From contig CAKKSD010000048.1 of NCBI GenBank assembly GCA_919902995.1, forward strand, positions 1 to 38,772: DNA of 38,772 nt, given 5' to 3'. The position numbers and the translations under genes are program-made. Source of the stretch: Thermodesulfovibrionia bacterium (GTDB taxonomy: Bacteria > Nitrospirota > Thermodesulfovibrionia > JACRGW01). Below are positions 32,274-38,772 of the stretch, in pieces. Each line of letters opens with the position of its first letter. Position 1 is the stretch's first letter. Below the pieces are notes generated by a model, which searched no databases, had not been told where the DNA came from, and saw nothing but the letters and a program-made list of their open reading frames with translations.

Positions 32274-32813
32274 TTAAACACTCGTCCCACATTTTGTGCA
32301 GATAGTAGTCTCTTTTTTGAGTGCCTCACCACAGTTTGGGCAGATTTTTATAGAGGCACCGCAGGAGTTACAATAGGGATAGGGTGCATCGCAGGTAGTA
32401 TTACAGTAAGGACAGTGGCAAACAAATTTTTCCTTTGTCTCTTTAGATTTCTGCTTACTTCTGTAGTCTTCTACTGCCTTATGGAGTGCATCAGAACCCA
32501 AGTTGGAGCAATGCATCTTGTTAGGTGGTAGACCACCCAGAGCCTCGGCAACCGTTTCCTTGGTAAGTGCCATCGCCTCATCCAGTGTCTTTCCTTTAAC
32601 CATCTCTGTGACTATACTGCTTACCGCTATAGCGGCGCCACAGCCAAAGGTCTTGAACTTTATATCCTTTATACGGTTATCCTCAACCTTTATTGACATT
32701 TTCATCACATCACCACATAAAGGATTACCTTCTGTGCCGACACCATCGGCATCCGGTATCTCTCCGACATTTCTTGGATTGCTGAAATGTTCCATTACCT
32801 CTTCTGAATACAT
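32274..32813 (-). CDS. iscU-like: IscU/NifU-N iron-sulfur scaffold fused to a zinc-ribbon tail
   Basis: Residues 1-120 are an IscU/NifU N-terminal scaffold with its three cluster cysteines C33 (PLCGD), C58 (FGCGAAIA) and C102 (MHCSNLG) plus D35. Residues 130-179 form an added cysteine-rich tail with ten cysteines, including CPYC, CNSC, CPNC and CTKC pairs, typical of tandem zinc ribbons or a rubredoxin-like double ribbon. Standard IscU ends at about 125-150 residues without this. The scaffold assembles Fe-S clusters with sulfur from the cysteine desulfurase encoded upstream. The tail may bind zinc or iron, or dock partners. The gene has a clear ribosome site (AAAGGAGGT). Confidence 0.92.
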   Translation of the reverse strand: MYSEEVMEHFSNPRNVGEIPDADGVGTEGNPLCGDVMKMSIKVEDNRIKDIKFKTFGCGAAIAVSSIVTEMVKGKTLDEAMALTKETVAEALGGLPPNKMHCSNLGSDALHKAVEDYRSKQKSKETKEKFVCHCPYCNTTCDAPYPYCNSCGASIKICPNCGEALKKETTICTKCGTSV

Positions 32814-32834
32814 TTTTACCTCCTCCTTTAATTA

Positions 32835-32906
32835 GAGTTTAGAGTTATGAGTTGTGAGTTGTGAGTTTTTGAACTAACCAATTAAAACTCTGAACTCAAA
32901 ACTAAT
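32835..32906. repeat. Heptamer repeat pair: GAGTTNN direct units, then AACTCNN units
   Basis: Five units of type GAGTTNN (32835-32869) are followed by three units of type AACTNNN (32886-32906), which are the reverse complement, so the whole can fold back on itself. It lies in the gap between the iscS and iscU-like genes and just enters the 3' end of iscS. Confidence 0.75.
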
Positions 32907-34090
32907 TACTGCCTTTCAGGGTATATTGCTGACATAGCCCTCAACCGTTCTATAATCTTTGGCAAGACATCAATCACCCTGTCTATGTCCTCCTCGGTGT
33001 TATCCACGCCAATACTGAAGACCAATGAACTATTAGCTATCTGTGGAGGAACACCTATGCCCTGAAGGACATGGGATGTCTCGAGTGACATCATGGTACA
33101 GGTTGATGCGCTGGCTGTTGCTATACCTTCTTTCATCATTGATAGGAGCATCGCCTCTCCTTCTACATATTCTATCGCAATGTTCACATTATTTGGCAGT
33201 CTCTCTGAAGGATGACCATTATAATATACATGGTCTATCTTTTCCAGTATCCCCTTTTTGAGTTTGTCCCTGAGCGGTATTAAATAACCGATCCTCTTGT
33301 TTATCTCCTTATCGGAGAGTTCTGCTGCTACACCAAAACCTACAATTCCTGGAACATTCTCGATGCCTGTCCTTCTACCAGCTTCCTGGACCCCACCATG
33401 TATAAGGGGTGTGATTTTTACCCCCTTTTTTACATAGAGGGCACCAACCCCTTTGGGTCCATAGAACTTATGGGCAGAGATGGACATAAGATCTACATTA
33501 AGTTGTGCAACGTCTAAAGGTACTGTCCCAGCAGATGCAGCTGCATCTGTATGGAAGATGATCCCCTTTTCTTTGGCAATCTTGCCTATTTCTGCGATTG
33601 GCTCTATTGTACCTATCTCGTTATTGGCGTGCATAACAGAGATAAGGATCGTCTCATTTGTTATATTATTTCTTACATCATCAGGATTGACAAGGCCAAA
33701 ATTATCTACAGGGAGATAGGTTACCTTATATCCAGATTTCTCGAGAAACTTAAGTGGAGTAAGGACAGAGCGGTGTTCGATAGATGATGCTATTATATGT
33801 CTTCCTTTTTTTTCGAAGGCATTGGCAATACCTTTAAGGGCAAAGTTGTTTGCCTCTGTCCCGGAACTTACAAAGATGATTTCCTGTGGCAGTGCCTTTA
33901 TCAGGTTTGCGATCTTTCCCCGTGCCTCTTCTATCGCCATCTTTGCCTGCCATCCAAATTCGTGGTCGCTCTGGGGGTTTCCAAATATCTCTCTGAAATA
34001 GGGCTGCATTGCCTCGACAACCTTTGGATGGCATGGTGTTGTGGCAATGTGATCAAGATAAACTTTTTTTGCAATAGATTTCTCACTCAT
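32906..34090 (-). CDS. iscS: Cysteine desulfurase IscS/NifS
   Basis: 394 residues of the class V aminotransferase fold. VYLDHIATTPCHP opens the protein, PLP is bound by K208 in SISAHKFYGPKG, FHTDAAASAG contributes the cofactor aspartate, and the catalytic persulfide cysteine is C331 in ATASASTCTMMSLETS, equal to SSGSACTS of IscS. The first block reads DHIATTP rather than the usual DNSATTP, a small oddity. It supplies sulfur to the IscU-like scaffold encoded downstream. It follows the Rrf2 gene by 12 bp and shares its promoter. Confidence 0.95.
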   Translation of the reverse strand: MSEKSIAKKVYLDHIATTPCHPKVVEAMQPYFREIFGNPQSDHEFGWQAKMAIEEARGKIANLIKALPQEIIFVSSGTEANNFALKGIANAFEKKGRHIIASSIEHRSVLTPLKFLEKSGYKVTYLPVDNFGLVNPDDVRNNITNETILISVMHANNEIGTIEPIAEIGKIAKEKGIIFHTDAAASAGTVPLDVAQLNVDLMSISAHKFYGPKGVGALYVKKGVKITPLIHGGVQEAGRRTGIENVPGIVGFGVAAELSDKEINKRIGYLIPLRDKLKKGILEKIDHVYYNGHPSERLPNNVNIAIEYVEGEAMLLSMMKEGIATASASTCTMMSLETSHVLQGIGVPPQIANSSLVFSIGVDNTEEDIDRVIDVLPKIIERLRAMSAIYPERQ

Positions 34091-34102
34091 TTTGATCTCC
34101 TT

Positions 34103-34555
34103 TCATTTAAAAACCATACTCTTTCTTTTATTCTTTATAGAAATTTCTTCATCGCATAAATCCTTCAAGGTAGTTTTTTTGAGGAAGTTATTTATCTTTT
34201 CACCCAATTGTTTTAAGAGGAGCCTTGTTACACAGGCGTCTATTCTGCAACATCCATATATAACAGAAGGATCCAAGCATTCTGAGAGTGCTACAGGACC
34301 TTCAAGAACATTCAGTACATCCCCCAGACTTATATCCTTTGGATTCCTTTCGAGGACGTAACCTCCTCCCGGACCCTTCACGCTTTCAATCAATCCTTTT
34401 CTCCTGAGTTTATTAAGGAGTTGTTCAAGATAGGGGATAGATATCGTCTGTCTTTCTGCGATCTCCTTTATTGTGATAGGACCCTTGCCGTATTCCTTTG
34501 CTATCTCGAACATAGCCCTTATTCCGTATTCACCTTTTTTCGATAACTTCAGCAT
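34103..34555 (-). CDS. iscR-like: Rrf2/IscR-family regulator
   Basis: 150 residues. The N-terminal winged helix reads KLSKKGEYGIRAMFEIAKEYG...IAERQTISIPYLEQLLNKLRRKGLIESVKGPGGGYVL, the Rrf2 signature. Cluster-candidate cysteines C93, C102, C103 and C108 are spaced close to those of IscR (C-x5-7-C-x5-C). It would repress its own isc operon when Fe-S supply is adequate. The 25-bp dyad at 34570-34594 overlaps its promoter and suits this role. A basic tail (KNKRKSMVFK) follows the cluster region. Confidence 0.92.
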   Translation of the reverse strand: MLKLSKKGEYGIRAMFEIAKEYGKGPITIKEIAERQTISIPYLEQLLNKLRRKGLIESVKGPGGGYVLERNPKDISLGDVLNVLEGPVALSECLDPSVIYGCCRIDACVTRLLLKQLGEKINNFLKKTTLKDLCDEEISIKNKRKSMVFK

Positions 34556-34569
34556 GAATAAAAGTTAAT

Positions 34570-34594
34570 ATACTTTACTAAATTTGTCAAGTAT
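34570..34594. promoter_or_regulatory. IscR-type operator overlapping the isc promoter
   Basis: ATACTTTAC and GTCAAGTAT are inverted copies with one mismatch around TAAATTT. The minus-strand TTGACA (-35) is inside the right arm, with TAACTT 17 bp on as a possible -10. The location, just upstream of the Rrf2 gene, and the ATACTTGAC half-site resemble type-1 IscR sites, so autoregulation is likely. Confidence 0.65.
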
Positions 34595-34606
34595 TTTTTT
34601 TAACCC

Positions 34607-34635
34607 TTGACAACTGATTATTATTGTGATAAAAA
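34607..34635 (+). promoter_or_regulatory. Promoter of the DsrE-like gene
   Basis: TTGACA (34607-34612) is followed 17 bp later by TAAAAA, preceded by an extended -10 TGA. It is divergent from, and about 20 bp away from, the isc operator. Co-regulation by the Rrf2 protein is possible. Confidence 0.5.
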
Positions 34636-34658
34636 TTTCTTACTAAAGGTAAGAAGAG

Positions 34659-34949
34659 ATGGAGAAGAAAAAGAAAAGGATTGCTGTACTTGTAAGGGAT
34701 AAAAAGAGAGATAGAAAATACGAAGCATTACGTATGGCTGTGGGTCTGACACTTGCTGATGATGAGGTAAATGTCTTTATCATGGATGATAAACTGGAAA
34801 TAGATGAGGCAATAGCACAGAATTTCGAAATGCTGTCAGACCTTGAATGCAAGATATTTACGAATAACCCTGAAAACAAATACGAACAGATGACCACTGA
34901 AGAGATTGCCCATGCAATTCCCGGATATGATGTTGTAATGCCTTACTAG
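34659..34949 (+). CDS. DsrE-like small protein
   Basis: 96 residues: KKKKRIAVLVRDKKRDRKYEALRMAVGLTLADDEVNVFIMDDKLEIDEAI. The RIAVLV strand, the EALRMAVGLTLADDEVNVFIMDD unit and the short length match the DsrE/DsrF/YchN fold used in sulfur relay and redox proteins. The only cysteine is in LECKIF, and it is not the exposed active cysteine of DsrE, so sulfur transfer is doubtful. It is divergent from the isc operon and 51 bp ahead of a response-regulator gene. Assignment is by pattern only. Confidence 0.5.
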   Translation: MEKKKKRIAVLVRDKKRDRKYEALRMAVGLTLADDEVNVFIMDDKLEIDEAIAQNFEMLSDLECKIFTNNPENKYEQMTTEEIAHAIPGYDVVMPY

Positions 34950-35000
34950 ATCAGATATTAGGCTATACCCCTTAAAAATAAACTGTGGAGGATGATCTCA

Positions 35001-35648
35001 ATGAAAACAATAAGGGTATTAATCGCAGCGGAAAAGGGTGATAATTTAAAAGAGCTTATTGATATTGTTAGTAAAGAGTCTGATATGGGTCTTCTTGACA
35101 GCATCGAGGAGTTTACACATCTTATGAAAGTATTAACCATGAACCCAGATGTCATTATCCTGGATCAAGCCCTATTCCCCAGAGAAGAAATTCCTGTTGT
35201 TCTCAGCAAGATAAAGAAGAAGGCTCATAGGGCTGGAACCATCCTTCTTCTTAAAAGGGATACGGATGATAAGGCCCTCATGGATGCTCTCATAGATGGT
35301 GTAAAGGGCTATATCAAAAAGGCAGAGGTACCAAAATATCTGACAGAGGCTATAAGGTCAGTCTCGGAAGGAGATGTATGGGCTGAAAGGAGGATTCTTA
35401 ACAAATTCCTTACAGGTACTCCGCTAATTCAGAAGAATATAGAATCTAAACTTAAAACAATACATAATCCCCTCACAAAAAGGGAGACAGAATTGATCCG
35501 TGAAGTCCTGAAGGGGACCTCTAACAGGGATATCGCGAGAAAATATAAAATAACTGAGATGACAGTAAAAACCCATCTTTATAGAATCTACAAAAAGATG
35601 AAAGTAAAGAGCAGGGCACAGGCCATAGCCTATCTTATTTATCCCTGA
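35001..35648 (+). CDS. NarL/LuxR-type response regulator
   Basis: I prefer the ATG at 35001, 9 nt after GGAGG; the ATG at 34992 is fused to that site. The 215-residue protein has a receiver domain (TIRVLIAAEKGDNLKELIDIV; phospho-acceptor in DVIILDQALFP; Lys in GVKGYIKKAEVP) and a C-terminal LuxR helix-turn-helix (LTKRETELIREVLKGTSNRDIARKYKITEMTVKTHLYRIYKKMKVKSR). The first acidic pocket residues are Ala-Glu instead of Asp-Asp, so phosphorylation may be weak. No sensor kinase gene is nearby. Confidence 0.88.
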   Translation: MKTIRVLIAAEKGDNLKELIDIVSKESDMGLLDSIEEFTHLMKVLTMNPDVIILDQALFPREEIPVVLSKIKKKAHRAGTILLLKRDTDDKALMDALIDGVKGYIKKAEVPKYLTEAIRSVSEGDVWAERRILNKFLTGTPLIQKNIESKLKTIHNPLTKRETELIREVLKGTSNRDIARKYKITEMTVKTHLYRIYKKMKVKSRAQAIAYLIYP

Positions 35649-35654
35649 TTCGTC

Positions 35655-36071
35655 CTATTCGGCAATTATCCTGTAACTTGAAGTAATCTTTACAGTAGGT
35701 CTGAGCATAGCCTCTACGGAGCAGTATTTTTCTTCGGAGAGAGAGATCGCCCTCTTAACTGCCTCTTCAGATATGTCTTTCCCCTTAACGATATATTCAA
35801 CCTTTATATCCCTGTAAACCATCGGGTGGGCTTCTGATCTTTCACCCTTTACCCTGACCTCGAATCCTGTGAGATTCTGTCTCTTTTTCCTCAGGATAGA
35901 GAGGACATCCATTCCTGTGCATCCACCGAGACCAACGAGGATGAGTTCCATCGGCCTGAAACCGGCATTCCTTCCTCCGTAGGCTTCTGCGGAATCCATC
36001 GTTAAATTATGACCTGATAATGCCTCTCCCCTAAGCTCCATCCCATCTATGAGTGTGACCTTAGCTTCCAT
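35655..36071 (-). CDS. OsmC/Ohr-family protein
   Basis: I choose the ATG at 36071 (138 residues), directly behind AAAGGAGGAATC; a longer frame to 36104 lacks such a site. The protein has the OsmC fold with both redox cysteines, in [21 protein letters not shown] and in [13 protein letters not shown]. Members reduce organic hydroperoxides or related compounds with thiol cofactors. The start overlaps the end of sucD by 11 nt, so it is coupled to the succinyl-CoA synthetase operon. Confidence 0.88.
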   Translation of the reverse strand: MEAKVTLIDGMELRGEALSGHNLTMDSAEAYGGRNAGFRPMELILVGLGGCTGMDVLSILRKKRQNLTGFEVRVKGERSEAHPMVYRDIKVEYIVKGKDISEEAVKRAISLSEEKYCSVEAMLRPTVKITSSYRIIAE

Positions 36072-36951
36072 GATTCCTCCTTTCATTAAAGACATTAAAA
36101 ACATGCCTTCCTATTTCTGCAGGGTTCATTATTATTCTGACCCCAGAAGACCGTAGTGACTCAACCTTTCTCTCATATGTTCCTCTCCCTCTTTCTATGA
36201 TTGTACTTGCATGACCCATCCTCCTTCCTTCAGGTGCTATCCTCCCTGCTATATATGCAAAGATGGGTTTCTCGAAATTTTCCCTTATATATTCCGCAGC
36301 CGCCTCTTCCTCTTCTCCGCCTATCTCACCTATGATAATGACAGCCTCTGTGTCTTGATCATCATTGAAAAGTTTGATAAGGTCAACAAATGATGTTCCC
36401 ACAATCATATCACCGCCTATCCCGATACATGTAGACTGGCCGATACCGAGTTCTGTCAACTGATTTACTGCCTCATATGTAAGACTCCCGCTTCTTGATA
36501 TAACCCCGATCTTTCCCTTCTTATGGATATGACCGGGCATTATACCTATCTTGGATTCTTCAGGTGTTATGATACCAGGGCAATTGGGGCCTATCAATCT
36601 TGTTCTATTTCCTCTTAAGTACCTCTTGACCTCTACCATGTCGTGAACAGGGATGCCATCGGTTATGCAGACCACTGCGTCAACGCCTGACTCTAATGCC
36701 TCGATGATTGCGTCCTTTGCAGAATGAGGTGGGACGAAGATTATGGATGCATCTGCGCCTTCTTTACTTACAGCTTCCTTAACTGTATCGAAGACAGGTA
36801 TACCTGAGAAAAATTGTCCTCCCTTTCCAGGGGATACCCCTGCTACAATCTTTGTCCCGTACTCAACCATCTGGAGGGTATGAAAAGACCCTTCTTTTCC
36901 TGTTATACCCTGAACAAGAACTCTTGTATCTTTATTGATCAGTATTGACAC
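36061..36951 (-). CDS. sucD: Succinyl-CoA synthetase alpha subunit
   Basis: 296 residues, typical length. CoA-binding [31 protein letters not shown] at the N-terminus, [10 protein letters not shown] in the middle, and the phosphohistidine H247 in RMGHASTI. It converts succinyl-CoA and ADP or GDP to succinate and NTP, with SucC. SucC overlaps it by 20 nt. In an anaerobe it may serve an incomplete or reductive TCA route. Confidence 0.95.
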   Translation of the reverse strand: MSILINKDTRVLVQGITGKEGSFHTLQMVEYGTKIVAGVSPGKGGQFFSGIPVFDTVKEAVSKEGADASIIFVPPHSAKDAIIEALESGVDAVVCITDGIPVHDMVEVKRYLRGNRTRLIGPNCPGIITPEESKIGIMPGHIHKKGKIGVISRSGSLTYEAVNQLTELGIGQSTCIGIGGDMIVGTSFVDLIKLFNDDQDTEAVIIIGEIGGEEEEAAAEYIRENFEKPIFAYIAGRIAPEGRRMGHASTIIERGRGTYERKVESLRSSGVRIIMNPAEIGRHVFNVFNERRNHGS

Positions 36952-38083
36952 GAATTGCAGCTATACTTGCAGCCTCTTCCATAGAGTCTGCCCATATAAG
37001 GTTAAGGCCTGAATCCCGGATTATCCTCTTTCCCTCTTCAATCATTGTCCCCTTAAACCTGATGATTATTGGGATTTTTATTTCTTTATTCCCGGAGGCA
37101 TTCACAAGCCCTTCGGCAAAACGGTCGCATCTGAGGATCCCACCAAAGATATTTATCAGCATGACCTTCATCCTTTTATCTTCGAGGAGGATTCTGACCG
37201 CCTTCTCTATCTTTTCCGATGATGCCCCGCCTCCCACATCGAGAAAATTGGTTGCCTTACCTCCATAAAAATCTATCAGATCAATCGTTGCCATGGCGAG
37301 ACCAGCCCCATTCACAAGACAACCTATATTACCATCCATCTTTACATAATTAAGCGACTCTTTTTGCGCTTCAGATTCTAAAGGATCCAGTTCTCCCGGG
37401 TCATAGAGGTCTGAAATTTCCTTCTGCCTGAAGAGTCCATTATCATCAAAGGACATTTTAGCATCTAAGGCCACGAGCCTCCCCATTTTATCTATTGCAA
37501 GGGGATTGATTTCAAGAAGGGTGATATCATATTTAATGAATAACCTGTAAAGTTTTTCGATGAGGGAGGCAAATTCATCAGAACTTTCCCTGAGACCGAG
37601 ACTGTAAATGAGTCTCCTCTTCTGGAAAGGATACAATCCCATAGGGGAAGTTATATCCTCTTCGAAAAAGGTCTTTCCCTTTTCTATCTCTATTCCACCT
37701 TCAGGGCTTACGATTACTATTGGGCAGGCCCTTTTCCTATCTATAGTAAGTGAGATATAGATCTCTTTCTCAATATTTACTTTCTCTTCGATAAGGACCG
37801 TTCTTACTATCCTGCCAGAAGGGCCTGTCTGTGTCGTAACGAGCCTTTTCCCTAAAATCGTCTTTACATACTCCAGGGCTTCTTCTTTCGAATCTACAGT
37901 CAGTATTCCACCTGCCTTTCCCCTGCCACCTCCGTATATCTGTGCCTTTATAACATAATTTTTAAAAGGGAGAGTATTCAGGACAGAATCAGCATCGTTG
38001 ATTGTGGTTATCACTTTTCCTTCAGGGATAAGGATCTGATTCCTGTTAAGAAGGGACTTGGCCTGATATTCGTGGATGAACAT
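36932..38083 (-). CDS. sucC: Succinyl-CoA synthetase beta subunit
   Basis: 383 residues, typical length, with the ATP-grasp fold: [64 protein letters not shown], and the C-terminal ligase domain [31 protein letters not shown] with [19 protein letters not shown]. It is the first gene of the sucC-sucD-osmC set and begins 32 bp after the end of the CcdA-like gene on the same strand. Confidence 0.95.
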   Translation of the reverse strand: MFIHEYQAKSLLNRNQILIPEGKVITTINDADSVLNTLPFKNYVIKAQIYGGGRGKAGGILTVDSKEEALEYVKTILGKRLVTTQTGPSGRIVRTVLIEEKVNIEKEIYISLTIDRKRACPIVIVSPEGGIEIEKGKTFFEEDITSPMGLYPFQKRRLIYSLGLRESSDEFASLIEKLYRLFIKYDITLLEINPLAIDKMGRLVALDAKMSFDDNGLFRQKEISDLYDPGELDPLESEAQKESLNYVKMDGNIGCLVNGAGLAMATIDLIDFYGGKATNFLDVGGGASSEKIEKAVRILLEDKRMKVMLINIFGGILRCDRFAEGLVNASGNKEIKIPIIIRFKGTMIEEGKRIIRDSGLNLIWADSMEEAASIAAIRVNTDQ

Positions 38084-38115
38084 TTATGCTTTACGAGTCA
38101 TCGACTGGTTTACGG

Positions 38116-38772
38116 TTATATCCCGGTGAAACCTGTTAGTTCAATGATATAGCCGGTAATAGTCTGGAGGTAATTGGTGAATATCAGAATACCAGCAACA
38201 ATCAGTAAGATTCCGCTTATAAGATTTATAACTTTTAGATATTTCTGAATCCTTCTGAAATAGGAGAGGAATGTGTTGAGTGCGAGGGATGCTATAAAAA
38301 ATGGGAGGCCAAGACCAAAAGAGTAAACAGATAGTAGCTGAACTCCGTAACCAACAGATTCGGACTGAGAGGCGTACAGAAGAATTGAACCAAGGACAGG
38401 TCCAATACAGGGAGTCCATCCAGCAGCAAAGGCAACACCTACTAAGAATGAACCCAAATATCCTATAGGTTTTTCCTGGAGATGCACCTTTTTCTCTCTT
38501 GTGAGGAATCCAGGTTTGATGATTCCTATAACATAAAGCCCGAAGATAATTATAAGGACGCCTCCGATCTTCCTGATCGCATCCTTGTATTCGAAAAGAA
38601 GACTGCCGATAAAACTTGATGACGCCCCGAGAAGGATAAAGATCGATGAGAATCCGAGTATAAAGAAGATTGAGTTAAGGGCAGTTATTTTCCTTATCCT
38701 TTTTCTGTCCTGTTTTCCTGTCAGGTCTTCAAATGATAATCCTGTGATAAAAGAGAGGTATGATGGAATAAG
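38116..38772 (-). CDS. ccdA-like: CcdA/DsbD-type cytochrome c biogenesis membrane protein (5' end cut by window edge)
   Basis: The minus frame is open from the window edge (218 codons). It reads LIPSYLSFITG at the edge, then membrane helices, then VAFAAGWTPCIGPVLGSILLYA with the second redox cysteine, and FGLGLPFFIASLALN. The internal GTG at 38487 is not the start. The first helix with the SPCxxP cysteine lies just beyond the edge. CcdA passes electrons from cytoplasmic thioredoxin across the membrane for cytochrome c maturation or other periplasmic thiols. Confidence 0.88.
   Translation of the reverse strand, partial: LIPSYLSFITGLSFEDLTGKQDRKRIRKITALNSIFFILGFSSIFILLGASSSFIGSLLFEYKDAIRKIGGVLIIIFGLYVIGIIKPGFLTREKKVHLQEKPIGYLGSFLVGVAFAAGWTPCIGPVLGSILLYASQSESVGYGVQLLSVYSFGLGLPFFIASLALNTFLSYFRRIQKYLKVINLISGILLIVAGILIFTNYLQTITGYIIELTGFTGI

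Noticed and set aside
8382-32906. CRISPR-like arrays
   Set aside because: The repeats are 7-nt units in direct tandem without spacers and there are no cas genes.
38116-38487. Complete 123-residue gene starting at 38487
   Set aside because: The codon there is GTG within a longer frame that stays open to the window edge and matches CcdA upstream of this point.

Overview
The window is about 38.8 kb of moderately AT-rich bacterial chromosome with short intergenic gaps. Its gene content (a divergent AprAB-like pair with an Hdr/Qmo-type electron module, a MamK-family actin, several sulfur-trafficking proteins, Rrf2-IscS-IscU) fits an anaerobic, sulfur-metabolising bacterium. Nitrospirota of the Thermodesulfovibrio/Magnetobacterium kind is my best guess and Desulfobacterota the main alternative. 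This rests on gene content read by eye, not on a phylogeny.

Left part (1-8.4 kb). The left edge cuts a minus-strand Tat-exported NitT/TauT-type binding protein. Its leader has a promoter, a structured c-di-GMP-I-like aptamer and a terminator that competes with the aptamer's closing stem; this block is clearly GC-richer than what follows. Next come a TauE-type permease, a DksA/TraR zinc-finger protein with a 9-bp dyad in its leader, tRNA-Val(CAC), a cluster of dispersed hairpin repeats, and a wHTH-nucleotidyltransferase/HEPN pair in which both active sites look degenerate. A perfect 17-bp palindrome separates this pair from a minus-strand operon (DUF362 ferredoxin-like protein, GH18-like barrel, LolA-like envelope protein) and a B12-binding radical SAM gene.

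Middle part (8.4-20 kb, all minus strand). There is an FAD oxidoreductase, then a sulfur-trafficking group (YeeE/YedE permease, TusA-like carrier, a GGYGAP-repeat membrane peptide, a UspA-like protein). An envelope/cytoskeleton group follows in transcription-reversed order: a pseudo-receiver-TM-SPOR protein, a MamK-family filament protein whose catalytic glutamate is alanine, an N-acetylmuramoyl-L-alanine amidase, and a 1303-residue TamB-like protein.

Right-centre (20-29.5 kb, plus strand) is the most interesting block: a PhnD-like periplasmic binding protein, an SLC13-like permease with altered SNT motifs, a Crp/Fnr regulator, then an AprA-like flavoprotein, an AprB-like ferredoxin lacking the usual C-terminal tail, an HdrA-MvhD (QmoB-like) flavoprotein, HdrC and HdrB. 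Two 16-bp palindromes of the form TGTC-N8-GACA sit upstream of the binding-protein gene and the aprA-like gene, each exactly 32 bp before a -10-like hexamer. I infer one regulon: an imported anionic substrate reduced or oxidised by an Apr-like enzyme that exchanges electrons with a soluble Hdr complex. No sat, qmoC or dsr genes are present, so this is not a standard sulfate-reduction cluster.

Right end (29.5-38.8 kb). A minus-strand operon carries Rrf2/IscR, IscS, an IscU-zinc-ribbon fusion and GlnD, with an IscR-like operator. Then a DsrE-like peptide and a LuxR-type regulator (plus strand), OsmC, SucD, SucC, and a CcdA-like protein cut by the right edge. Several heptanucleotide tandem repeats, two lying in frame inside genes, are scattered through the window.
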